Origin: Bacteriovorax sp.
Lineage (GTDB): Bacteria > Bdellovibrionota > Bacteriovoracia > Bacteriovoracales > Bacteriovoracaceae
DNA length: 5,797 bases
Assembly (NCBI GenBank): GCA_030654205.1
Contig: JAURXW010000237.1
Location: 1 to 5,797, forward strand
Direction: 5' to 3'
Shown: positions 1 to 4,131 of the stretch, in pieces
How the letters are laid out: each line of letters starts with the position of its first letter
Numbering within the stretch: the first letter of the stretch is position 1
Notes under the pieces: generated by a model
The model's input: the letters and a program-made list of their open reading frames with translations, nothing else
Database searches by the model: none
What the model was told of the DNA's origin: nothing
Made by a program: the position numbers and the translations under genes

Positions 1-470
1 TGAAAGCTGGAGGTGGTTTTAGTTTTGGAATTGATAATTTAGTCAATTTGAAGATCGCCAATAATAATATTACTTCTATCAAACTTCGTGTAGAACAATT
101 AAAAGAAGAAAATGAAAAAATAGCAGAAATTTTAAGTGGTCAAATTTTAGAAGTTAAACTTCAACAAGTTCTTAGCACTAGTTCATTAAGCAAACGTTTA
201 GAAATTTATGAGGCCCAAAAAATACAATATAGACTCGGTCTTATTTCACTTCAAACTTTATTACAAACTCAAGTGCAATTAAGTGATTCTTACGTTGCCA
301 ATATAAAATCAGATTTAGATTTAAGTATGCAGCGTTTAACTTTAGAGAGATTAGTGATTGATGGTGATTTTTCTAAAGTTAAAGGATGTCAGGGCACTTC
401 AAAACTAACAGAAAATAAATCAATTTTTCGTCGAGATAAAGGGCAATCGCTTGATGAGCTTTGCCGATAA
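1..470 (+). CDS. TolC-family outer membrane efflux protein, 3' part only
   Basis: This is the C-terminal part of a TolC-type outer-membrane channel protein, the family whose trimers form the exit duct of efflux pumps and type I secretion systems. The reading frame is already open at base 3, giving KAGGGFSFGIDNLVNLKIAN, so the TTG at 48 is internal and the true start lies upstream of the window. The segment after the Gly/Phe strand-like start is long amphipathic helix with the family's typical spacing of Leu, Gln and Glu. It includes RLEIYEAQKIQYRLGLISLQ, which resembles the last coiled-coil hairpin (…A…Y..G..s...LL..q..l). The tail, with GDFSKV, CQ and a Ser/Lys-rich end, is probably disordered periplasmic sequence. 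A small secreted-protein gene begins 22 bases after the stop and probably shares the transcript. Without the N-terminal half, the pump partner and substrate cannot be told. Confidence 0.82.
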   Translation, partial: KAGGGFSFGIDNLVNLKIANNNITSIKLRVEQLKEENEKIAEILSGQILEVKLQQVLSTSSLSKRLEIYEAQKIQYRLGLISLQTLLQTQVQLSDSYVANIKSDLDLSMQRLTLERLVIDGDFSKVKGCQGTSKLTENKSIFRRDKGQSLDELCR

Positions 471-492
471 TAATTAGAATTAGGAGTATTTT

Positions 493-750
493 ATGAAATT
501 AGCGATGGTTTTAGGTCTCGTATTAAGTTCAATTAATTTAGCTCATGCTGACAATAGTATCAGCGACCAAATTCAAGTCAAAAGTAATAATGTTAAACGC
601 GCAGTTAAAGAAGGCGTTAATCAAATGAAGGAAATGGCGTGTTCGAAAGGGGATGCTAAGTGTTTAGCTGAAAAGGCGAAACATAGAATTGAAGAAGGAG
701 CCGAAGTTATTAGCGATAAAACAAATGAAACAGTTCATAAAATTAAGTAA
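493..750 (+). CDS. small secreted/periplasmic alpha-helical protein, function unknown
   Basis: An 85-residue protein with a clear Sec signal peptide: Lys2, a hydrophobic core over about residues 3-14 and a likely cut after the Ala-His-Ala at 17-19. The mature part, about 66 residues, is very polar and Lys/Glu-rich with no long hydrophobic stretch, so a soluble periplasmic protein is expected. Its helical pattern resembles small amphipathic envelope proteins. It has two cysteines (Cys50 and Cys57, spaced CSKGDAKC) that could form a disulfide after export. TAGGAG lies 7 bases upstream of the ATG and supports this start. It follows the TolC-like gene by 22 bases and is closed by the strong terminator at 762-798, so it is the last gene of that unit. 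I do not recognise the family; any helper role for the channel is a guess from position. Confidence 0.8.
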   Translation: MKLAMVLGLVLSSINLAHADNSISDQIQVKSNNVKRAVKEGVNQMKEMACSKGDAKCLAEKAKHRIEEGAEVISDKTNETVHKIK

Positions 751-761
751 TCACTATTTTT

Positions 762-798
762 AATGAAGTGGGTGTAACGCCCACTTCATTTATTTTTT
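762..798 (+). terminator. intrinsic terminator of the TolC-like / secreted protein unit
   Basis: A perfect 11-bp inverted repeat (AATGAAGTGGG at 762-772 with CCCACTTCATT at 780-790) encloses a 7-base loop and is followed by TATTTTTT. The U-run is on the plus strand only, so it is built to stop the plus-strand unit. The hairpin may also help end the convergent S4 gene, whose stop codon lies at 797-799, but on that strand an A-rich stretch follows. Confidence 0.9.
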
Positions 799-1054
799 AA
801 AATCCAATAATATCGACGTAAGTTACACCTTTTGCCAAAGCGGAAGATGATTTTGCTCTTTGCCCTTTAATCATAATTTTGCCGGCCGTAAAAAGTGCTT
901 TTAAGGCCCCGCGGGAAATTATTTTTAAATTAGGGTTCTCTTCTTGCTCTCTACAGGCCTTAAGAAGGACGTTGTCCATGCGGCTTTCAGGGTAAGCTAA
1001 AGTTAATATAATACGAGCTGAATTGGCCGGTTTTACCGGGATATGATCTGTCAT
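797..1054 (-). CDS. stand-alone S4-type RNA-binding domain protein
   Basis: An 85-residue basic protein that reads as one S4 domain, the small RNA-binding fold found in ribosomal protein S4, pseudouridine synthases and some tRNA synthetases. The match runs from Arg25/Asp27-type (SRMDNVLL) through SRGALKALFTAGKIMIKG at residues 47-64 to the LAKGVTYVDI strand at 73-82. This is the usual S4 order: R-(L/M)-D start, SR helix, G-x-(I/V)-x-(I/V)-x-G turn, then a final beta strand. No catalytic domain follows; the protein ends three residues after the strand, so it is free-standing like the short S4 proteins seen near translation genes. Its target RNA is unknown. AGGAG sits 7 bases before the ATG. 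It lies 16 bases downstream of the DUF2062 gene and is probably co-transcribed with it. The residues between Asp27 and Ser47 are a little longer than in a minimal S4 domain. Confidence 0.83.
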   Translation of the reverse strand: MTDHIPVKPANSARIILTLAYPESRMDNVLLKACREQEENPNLKIISRGALKALFTAGKIMIKGQRAKSSSALAKGVTYVDIIGF

Positions 1055-1070
1055 TATGGGGCTCCTGCGC

Positions 1071-1547
1071 TTAATTTTTCATGGTTATGTCACTAAGAGT
1101 CACTTTTGTCATCATTTTTACAAGAATTTTTTTTGAAATCCAATAAATAATAGTAAAGGCCATGGGAGCGATAATGGCCCAAGCTGTAAATCCAATTAGG
1201 CCCAAGATAAAATATTTTTGAAAAGCGATTTTGAAGCTTAGTTTAAATTGATCTATGATTTCGATGATATTTAAAGGTGTATTAGAACGGCCGTATATCC
1301 ATTCGCCTAACCTAATAAAGGGAATAATTAAAAGTATTTGAACAGGATAGGCAATGTAATTGAGAGATTGAATGGCCACATGATTTAGGCGAAAAATAAA
1401 TGCGGCAAAAACACACATGGTCGTGGTGATTCCCAAGACTGGCATGGTGCCAAGAACGACACCGAAGGCAATGCTAAGAGCAAGTTTTTCCGGAGTCACA
1501 CCTTGCTTGATTTGATCAAGAAAAGTACGAGTAATTTTGTTAAACAT
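1071..1547 (-). CDS. DUF2062 inner-membrane protein
   Basis: A 158-residue integral membrane protein of the DUF2062 family, whose biochemical role is not established. The family hallmark is visible at residues 16-39: GVTPEKLALSIAFGVVLG followed by the MPVLG turn. After it come FRLNHVAIQSLNYIAYPVQ (52-70) and IPFIRLGEW (75-83). Hydrophobic spans lie at about 22-52 (probably two passes), 64-78 and 112-138, with short charged ends. Length matches the usual 150-180 residues, so it looks complete. The ATG fits the family start, but there is no recognisable Shine-Dalgarno sequence in the 20 bases before it, unlike nearly every other gene here. An intrinsic terminator hairpin stands only 37 bases upstream. 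Translation or transcription may therefore be controlled through the leader (see the ncRNA entry). The S4 gene follows in the same unit. Confidence 0.92.
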   Translation of the reverse strand: MFNKITRTFLDQIKQGVTPEKLALSIAFGVVLGTMPVLGITTTMCVFAAFIFRLNHVAIQSLNYIAYPVQILLIIPFIRLGEWIYGRSNTPLNIIEIIDQFKLSFKIAFQKYFILGLIGFTAWAIIAPMAFTIIYWISKKILVKMMTKVTLSDITMKN

Positions 1548-1583
1548 ATAACAAATATTGTCACGCTCTTAGAAATTTAGCCA

Positions 1584-1619
1584 CAAAAAATATTGGGTCT
1601 TCTTACAGAAGGCCCAATA
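1584..1619 (-). terminator. minus-strand intrinsic terminator or attenuator ahead of the DUF2062 gene
   Basis: Read on the minus strand, TATTGGGCCTTCT and AGAAGACCCAATA (1619-1607 and 1603-1591) pair over 13 positions with one wobble and a 3-base loop, then TTTTTT follows. This is a strong factor-independent terminator. It stops transcripts coming from the right, where no long protein gene is adjacent. It lies 37 bases before the DUF2062 ATG, so it either ends a small RNA or works as an attenuator in the DUF2062-S4 leader. Confidence 0.8.
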
Positions 1620-1783
1620 AGTCATTAGGAAAACAAGTACTAATCAAATAAATGAATTCTAAACATTTTACGATAAATACTTTCAAGCTTCCTTAAAATT
1701 ATTGATCCCAAATATGCTTGTTCACCTATTATGAAAACTTGTCGATGGCTTCAACGACCCTTTTACCATTCTTTTATTTCCTA
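1585..1783 (-). ncRNA. candidate small RNA or leader RNA between a sigma-54-like promoter and a terminator
   Basis: A predicted minus-strand transcript of about 200 nt, bounded by the -24/-12-like element at 1794-1810 and the terminator at 1584-1619. No open frame of convincing length lies inside. The best is a 15-codon ATG frame beginning near 1768, and a 14-codon stretch reading KNGKRVVEAIDKFS has no start. Visible local pairings include GTCGTTG with CATCGAC around 1739-1756 (one mismatch) and CAAGC with GCTTG around 1684-1720. TTGGG at 1711-1707 could pair with the CCCAA of the terminator's 3' arm and so compete with termination. Two readings are possible: an independent small RNA, or a leader whose terminator gates the DUF2062-S4 unit. 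It is inferred from its end signals only. Confidence 0.35.
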
Positions 1784-1793
1784 CCTTATATTA

Positions 1794-1810
1794 AGCATAG
1801 ATAATGCCAA
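1794..1810 (-). promoter_or_regulatory. sigma-54-like (-24/-12) promoter
   Basis: On the minus strand this reads TTGGCATTATCTATGCT, to be compared with the RpoN consensus TTGGCACG-N4-TTGCW. The invariant GG and GC dinucleotides are present at the required spacing, and ten of the thirteen specified positions agree. A start site near 1783 would be expected. No good sigma-70 pair competes here, since the TATAAG box that follows is only 14 bases from TTGGCA. The phased repeats at 1862-1897 fall at about -80 to -115, where enhancer-binding activators of sigma-54 usually sit. Confidence 0.4.
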
Positions 1811-1818
1811 TTTAATTA

Positions 1819-1837
1819 TTGATATGATGTTGATATG
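1819..1837. repeat. paired TTGATATG direct repeats one helical turn apart
   Basis: TTGATATG occurs at 1819-1826 and again at 1830-1837, an 11-bp period. The second copy belongs to the partial palindrome TGATATGTCA. The pair ends 8 bases upstream of the sigma-54-like element, so both copies would present the same DNA face next to that promoter. It could be a regulator site or an IHF-type AT-rich spacer; no protein can be named. Confidence 0.4.
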
Positions 1838-1861
1838 TCATTTATAGAATATTATTTAGAA

Positions 1862-1897
1862 GGAAAATTTGGGATATTAGGGGTATTTTTGGATATT
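1862..1897. repeat. four phased GG-AT repeats with a period of about 10 bp
   Basis: GGAAAATT (1862), GGGATATT (1871), GGGGTATT (1880) and GGATATT (1891) follow one another so that the GG steps recur at 1862, 1872, 1882 and 1891. Helically phased repeats of this kind either bind a protein cooperatively or bend DNA. They lie between the 53-codon gene's terminator and the sigma-54-like element. Confidence 0.45.
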
Positions 1898-1931
1898 TAT
1901 AAGAAAGCGCGCAACGCATGTTGCGCACTTT
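1897..1931 (-). terminator. probable terminator of the 53-codon gene
   Basis: Read on the minus strand, AAAGTGCGCAAC (1931-1920) pairs with GTTGCGCGCTTT (1915-1904) over 12 positions with one G-U wobble and an ATGC loop, followed by CTTAT. The mismatch is C-A on the plus strand, so the hairpin is better formed as minus-strand RNA. It begins 21 bases after the small gene's stop codon. The U-tail is short and mixed, so its strength is uncertain. Confidence 0.6.
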
Positions 1932-1952
1932 TACTCAAAAAAGAGCGGATGA

Positions 1953-2114
1953 TTATCGCGACTTTCTAGAGCTTGAAGAATCTGTTTTATTTGGTGTAGT
2001 TGAAGGCTTACTTCCTGGTTTATTGGCCGATGATTTTTCTTCTTCAGCTTTTCCAGGCATACGTCCTTTTTTGTCGTTAGCGTCTTCCATTCCTTTCTTT
2101 TTGTCTTGAACCAT
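1953..2114 (-). CDS. 53-residue Lys/Ser-rich, probably disordered small protein
   Basis: A short gene with unusually good signals: GGAGG at 2120-2124 stands 5 bases before the ATG, and a GC-rich hairpin follows the stop. The 53-residue product has 11 Lys, 3 Arg and 9 Ser against 8 acidic residues, giving a net positive charge. It contains no Cys, Trp, Phe, Tyr, Leu or Ile. It begins MVQDKKKGMEDANDKKGR, continues PGKAEEEKSSANKPGSKPS and ends in a Ser run with RKSR. Such a protein cannot form a hydrophobic core, so it is probably disordered and cytoplasmic; there is no signal peptide. Small hydrophilic proteins of this style are often stress-induced or bind nucleic acid, which would suit the stress-type genes further right, but that is inference. 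I do not recognise a family. The longer plus-strand frame over the same bases lacks a ribosome site and reads as its shadow. Confidence 0.75.
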   Translation of the reverse strand: MVQDKKKGMEDANDKKGRMPGKAEEEKSSANKPGSKPSTTPNKTDSSSSRKSR

Positions 2115-2273
2115 AATATCCTCCGTGGTTAATAGAACAATATTGGATGTAGCATAATCGATGCCAGTTTTTATAGGCCCCTAGTTCATTAAAAAGAATG
2201 AGCTTGAGGCACAACTGGATTTAACTCATTGGTGTTTGAGGCAAGTTGGAATAAATTTAATTAGGAGAAAAAT

Positions 2274-2633
2274 ATGAATAGAATAATTAATGTGGATAAA
2301 CTTTTATTAAAAATAAATAAATTTTCAGATGAAAGAGATTGGAATCAATTTCATTCCATCAAAAATCTTTCAATGGCCTTGAGTGTTGAGAGCTCTGAGC
2401 TAGTGGAAATTTATCAATGGATTTCGGAAGAAGAGTCAAATGATAGTTCCAATGAAATAATTAAAAATAAGGCCAGGGAAGAACTGGCCGACATATTTAT
2501 TTATTTATTAAAAATTGCTTCCAAACTCGATATTGATCTGGAAGAAGCTGCATTTTTGAAAATAGATTCTAATGAAATTAAATACCCACTTGATAAATCT
2601 AAAGGTAATTCTAAAAAATATAATGAATATTAG
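2274..2633 (+). CDS. MazG-like nucleotide pyrophosphohydrolase (dCTPase/DCTPP1 type)
   Basis: A 119-residue all-alpha NTP pyrophosphohydrolase that would cleave a (d)NTP to the monophosphate and pyrophosphate in the cytoplasm, cleaning the nucleotide pool of unwanted or damaged nucleotides. It matches the short single-domain group that includes DCTPP1/RS21-C6, not the tandem-domain MazG. The path is F-x-DERDWNQFHSIKNLSMAL at 17-36, then the metal-binding ExxE (Glu39, Glu42) in the helix ending EIYQW, then EExxD (Glu70, Asp73) in ELADIFIYLL. The closing KYPLDKSKGNSKKYNEY at 103-119 is the family's usual K-Y-P…K-x-x-G-x-x-x-K-Y tail. All four predicted Mg ligands are present and the length is normal. 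TTAGGAG lies 8 bases before the ATG. The methyltransferase-like gene follows 27 bases later, so the two are probably co-transcribed. Substrate preference (dCTP, modified dCTP or other) cannot be read from sequence. Confidence 0.92.
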   Translation: MNRIINVDKLLLKINKFSDERDWNQFHSIKNLSMALSVESSELVEIYQWISEEESNDSSNEIIKNKAREELADIFIYLLKIASKLDIDLEEAAFLKIDSNEIKYPLDKSKGNSKKYNEY

Positions 2634-2660
2634 GTTAAAACTTTTTTTAAAGGTTAATGA

Positions 2661-3335
2661 ATGGAAAATGTTAGTAGAATAGTCCATTGCGAAGATGCTG
2701 TCGTTTGGTTAGAAAATAGTCCCGTTCTTGAGGGGTGTTCGTTAATTGCCTCAATGCCAGATATTTCTGAATTTCATGGGCATACTTTAGAGGCTTGGAA
2801 AAAATGGTTTACACAAACGGCTTTACTCGTTTTATCAAGAACTCCTGATGAGGGAGTGACTGTATTTTATCAATCAGATATTAAAGTAGATGGAGTATGG
2901 GTAGATAAAGGTTACCTTTGTCAAAAAGCCGCAGAAGCTATTGGACACGAATTGTTATGGCATAAAATTGTTTGTCGAATTAATCCAGGTAAAATAAGCT
3001 TCGGACGCCCATCTTACACTCATATTTTATGCTTTAGTAAAGGTGTTCGCCTCCATGATTTGGGGCATTCTACGGCCGATGTTATTCCTGAAACTGGGGA
3101 AAAGACATGGGAGAGAGGAATGGGTCTAGAGGCCTGTTTGATGATTGGGAAATTTATTGCAGAACATACAAAAACAAAAACACTTGTTCATCCTTTTTGT
3201 GGACAAGGAGCAATGCTCGCAGTTGCCAACGGATTAGGTTTATCGGGAGTTGGCATTGAGCGAAGTCCAAAAAGAGCAGAACTCGCACGAACACTTGGAG
3301 TCAATGAAGAGTGGAAAAAATTTCTTAAAACATAA
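2661..3335 (+). CDS. permuted SAM-dependent methyltransferase-like protein with non-standard catalytic motif
   Basis: A 224-residue protein that looks like a Rossmann methyltransferase with the circularly permuted order of beta-class amino-methyltransferases. The SAM-binding part is at the C-terminus: VHPFCGQGAMLAVANGLGL (176-194), the counterpart of the usual D-P-F-x-G-x-G motif I, then GVGIE at 196-200 as the acidic ribose contact, then R-x-x-x-A-R. The catalytic motif of that class, (D/N/S)PP(Y/W), would be expected near residue 31, but SMPDISEF is found there. In between are well-patterned blocks FYQSDIK (69-75), WVDKGYL (80-86), LLWHKIVCR (98-106), FGRPSYTHILCFS (114-126) and WERGMG (150-155). 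I recognise the overall layout, not a named enzyme; target could be RNA, DNA or a small molecule. The ribosome site is weak (AAAGG, about 7 bases before ATG), in keeping with translation following the MazG-like gene 27 bases upstream. Confidence 0.75.
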   Translation: MENVSRIVHCEDAVVWLENSPVLEGCSLIASMPDISEFHGHTLEAWKKWFTQTALLVLSRTPDEGVTVFYQSDIKVDGVWVDKGYLCQKAAEAIGHELLWHKIVCRINPGKISFGRPSYTHILCFSKGVRLHDLGHSTADVIPETGEKTWERGMGLEACLMIGKFIAEHTKTKTLVHPFCGQGAMLAVANGLGLSGVGIERSPKRAELARTLGVNEEWKKFLKT

Positions 3336-3340
3336 AAAAA

Positions 3341-3349
3341 TGCTATAAT
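3341..3349 (+). promoter_or_regulatory. extended -10 promoter (TGCTATAAT)
   Basis: TGCTATAAT is a perfect -10 hexamer with the TG extension that lets RNA polymerase work with a poor -35; the base 17 positions upstream begins only TTTCTT. It lies 6 bases past the methyltransferase-like gene's stop, pointing rightward into a region without a plus-strand gene. Start expected near 3356. In AT-rich DNA such a match can occur by chance. Confidence 0.42.
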
Positions 3350-3355
3350 TGTAAT

Positions 3356-3486
3356 ACAGATTTTGTCTTTTTTGTTTTTTAATAAAACAGGTAATATTTA
3401 AAATGTTTCATTGGTGTTTACGCACCTCCAGTTACAGCAATTAGCTTCGTAAAACCTGTAGAGTAAATAGCAATGAAACATTTTTA
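3356..3486 (+). ncRNA. candidate structured small RNA with a CACCTCC loop
   Basis: A predicted transcript of about 130 nt from the extended -10 promoter, ending in the TTTTT after the long inverted repeat. The 5' part is U-rich and unpaired. The 3' part folds as a 14-bp outer stem (3400-3413 with 3471-3484) and an inner stem of about 9 bp with one bulged G (3413-3422 with 3448-3456). That leaves a loop at 3423-3447 that begins CACCTCC, the same bases as the anti-Shine-Dalgarno end of 16S rRNA. ACAGGT at 3387-3392 could also pair with ACCTGT at 3454-3459. A trans-acting RNA that covers GGAGG sites is one reading; the 53-codon gene and the BON gene both have such sites. It could instead be only a shared terminator for the converging genes. 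Confidence 0.35.
3400..3484. repeat. perfect 14-bp inverted repeat with 57-base interior
   Basis: AAAATGTTTCATTG at 3400-3413 is the exact reverse complement of CAATGAAACATTTT at 3471-3484. The interior holds a second dyad, GGT(G)TTTACG with CGTAAAACC. The right arm touches the stop codon of the glycine-zipper gene. On the plus strand TTTTT overlaps its end, on the minus strand only TTTTAAATATT follows, so it could stop both converging transcripts, better on the plus strand. Confidence 0.8.
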
Positions 3487-4104
3487 AGCGTGAGGATAAG
3501 TTCTTCTCATGTCGAATTCTTTATTAAATTCTTGATCGATTTCTAGATTTTTATTGCTAGTGCTAAGTTCACTACTTTGCAGAGACGTTGTATATATATT
3601 AGTTGCTCCATTTTCTTCAAGTATTTCTTTCGCACGTGTTTTCCATTTATCATTGTCAATATGAACAGAAATCAGGATAGCACCTTCTTTGACAAAGTTT
3701 TCATATTTTAGGGCCTCAACTTCTGGAATACCTAATCCAATTAATCCACCAGTAATCCCTCCAAGAGTGCTACCAATACTTGCACCAGCTATGGCGGCCA
3801 TAAATGGACCTGCTGTAATAAAAGCACCTAGGCCAGGAATTGAAAGTAGGCCTGCACTAACTAACCATCCAAAAATTCCTCCGGCCAAGGCACCGGTCGC
3901 GGCCCCTGTGGTTGCAATCTCAGGCGATTTATTGGTTTCTTCAAGCGTAACAAAAACTGTTTCTTGTCCCGAACGCATTAATATGGAAATATCTGAGTTT
4001 TGAAAGTTTTGTGATTTTAAGATATTTAGTGTTCGATAAAAAGCATCTTGGTCAAAGAATATTCCTAATACCGAATCCTTTATTATTTTATTTCCATAAG
4101 TCAT
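3484..4104 (-). CDS. glycine-zipper general-stress-type membrane-associated protein (YflT/17M-like N-terminal region)
   Basis: A 206-residue protein of a layout common in soil and predatory bacteria but without a settled function. Residues 10-43 (SVLGIFFDQDAFYRTLNILK…DISIL) match the alpha/beta start of general stress protein 17M/YflT-type domains. Residues 64-126 are a glycine- and alanine-rich hydrophobic stretch with many GxxxG steps and an IPGLGAFITAGPF core, expected to insert in or cross a membrane as a helical hairpin. GIPEVEALKYENFVKEGAILISVHID at 125-150 leads to a second ferredoxin-like end, WKTRAKEILEENGATNIY. The tail is polar. AAGGA stands 7 bases before the ATG. It lies 27 bases downstream of the BON gene and both probably share one transcript, consistent with an envelope-stress role. 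The plus-strand frame inside 3689-4003 is a Pro/Ala-rich shadow of the Gly-rich segment. Confidence 0.85.
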   Translation of the reverse strand: MTYGNKIIKDSVLGIFFDQDAFYRTLNILKSQNFQNSDISILMRSGQETVFVTLEETNKSPEIATTGAATGALAGGIFGWLVSAGLLSIPGLGAFITAGPFMAAIAGASIGSTLGGITGGLIGLGIPEVEALKYENFVKEGAILISVHIDNDKWKTRAKEILEENGATNIYTTSLQSSELSTSNKNLEIDQEFNKEFDMRRTYPHA

Positions 4105-4131
4105 ACTCAGTCCTTTGTTTTTGATATCAGC

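Noticed and set aside
48..470. TTG at 48 as the true start of the TolC-like gene
   Set aside because: The frame is open to the window edge and the upstream residues (KAGGGFSFGIDNLVN) fit the family, so the gene simply starts outside the window.
1720..1770. Minus-strand codons reading KNGKRVVEAIDKFS as a gene remnant, and a 15-codon ATG frame nearby
   Set aside because: The first has no start and only 14 codons; the second is too short and its ribosome site is too distant to call on sequence alone.
1918..2109. Plus-strand open frame of 63 codons
   Set aside because: It has no ribosome site, begins inside a hairpin, and lies antisense to the well-signalled 53-codon minus-strand gene, which explains its Phe/Leu/Ser-rich composition.
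3400..3484. Integron attC-like site, because of the long imperfect hairpin with a bulged G
   Set aside because: No GTTRRRY / RYYYAAC core boxes are present at the ends, and no integrase or cassette pattern is seen.
3400..3484. Miniature inverted-repeat transposable element
   Set aside because: There is no target-site duplication at the ends and no second copy in the window; genome-wide copy number would be needed to revive the idea.
2274..3486. Defence or toxin-antitoxin system built from the MazG-like hydrolase and methyltransferase-like gene
   Set aside because: There is no nuclease, restriction subunit, toxin fold or other effector, and both proteins fit housekeeping nucleotide and nucleic-acid families.
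3689..4003. Plus-strand open frame of 104 codons rich in Pro and Ala
   Set aside because: It is the antisense shadow of the Gly/Ala-rich membrane segment of the glycine-zipper gene (Gly codons read back as Pro/Ala) and has no start signals.
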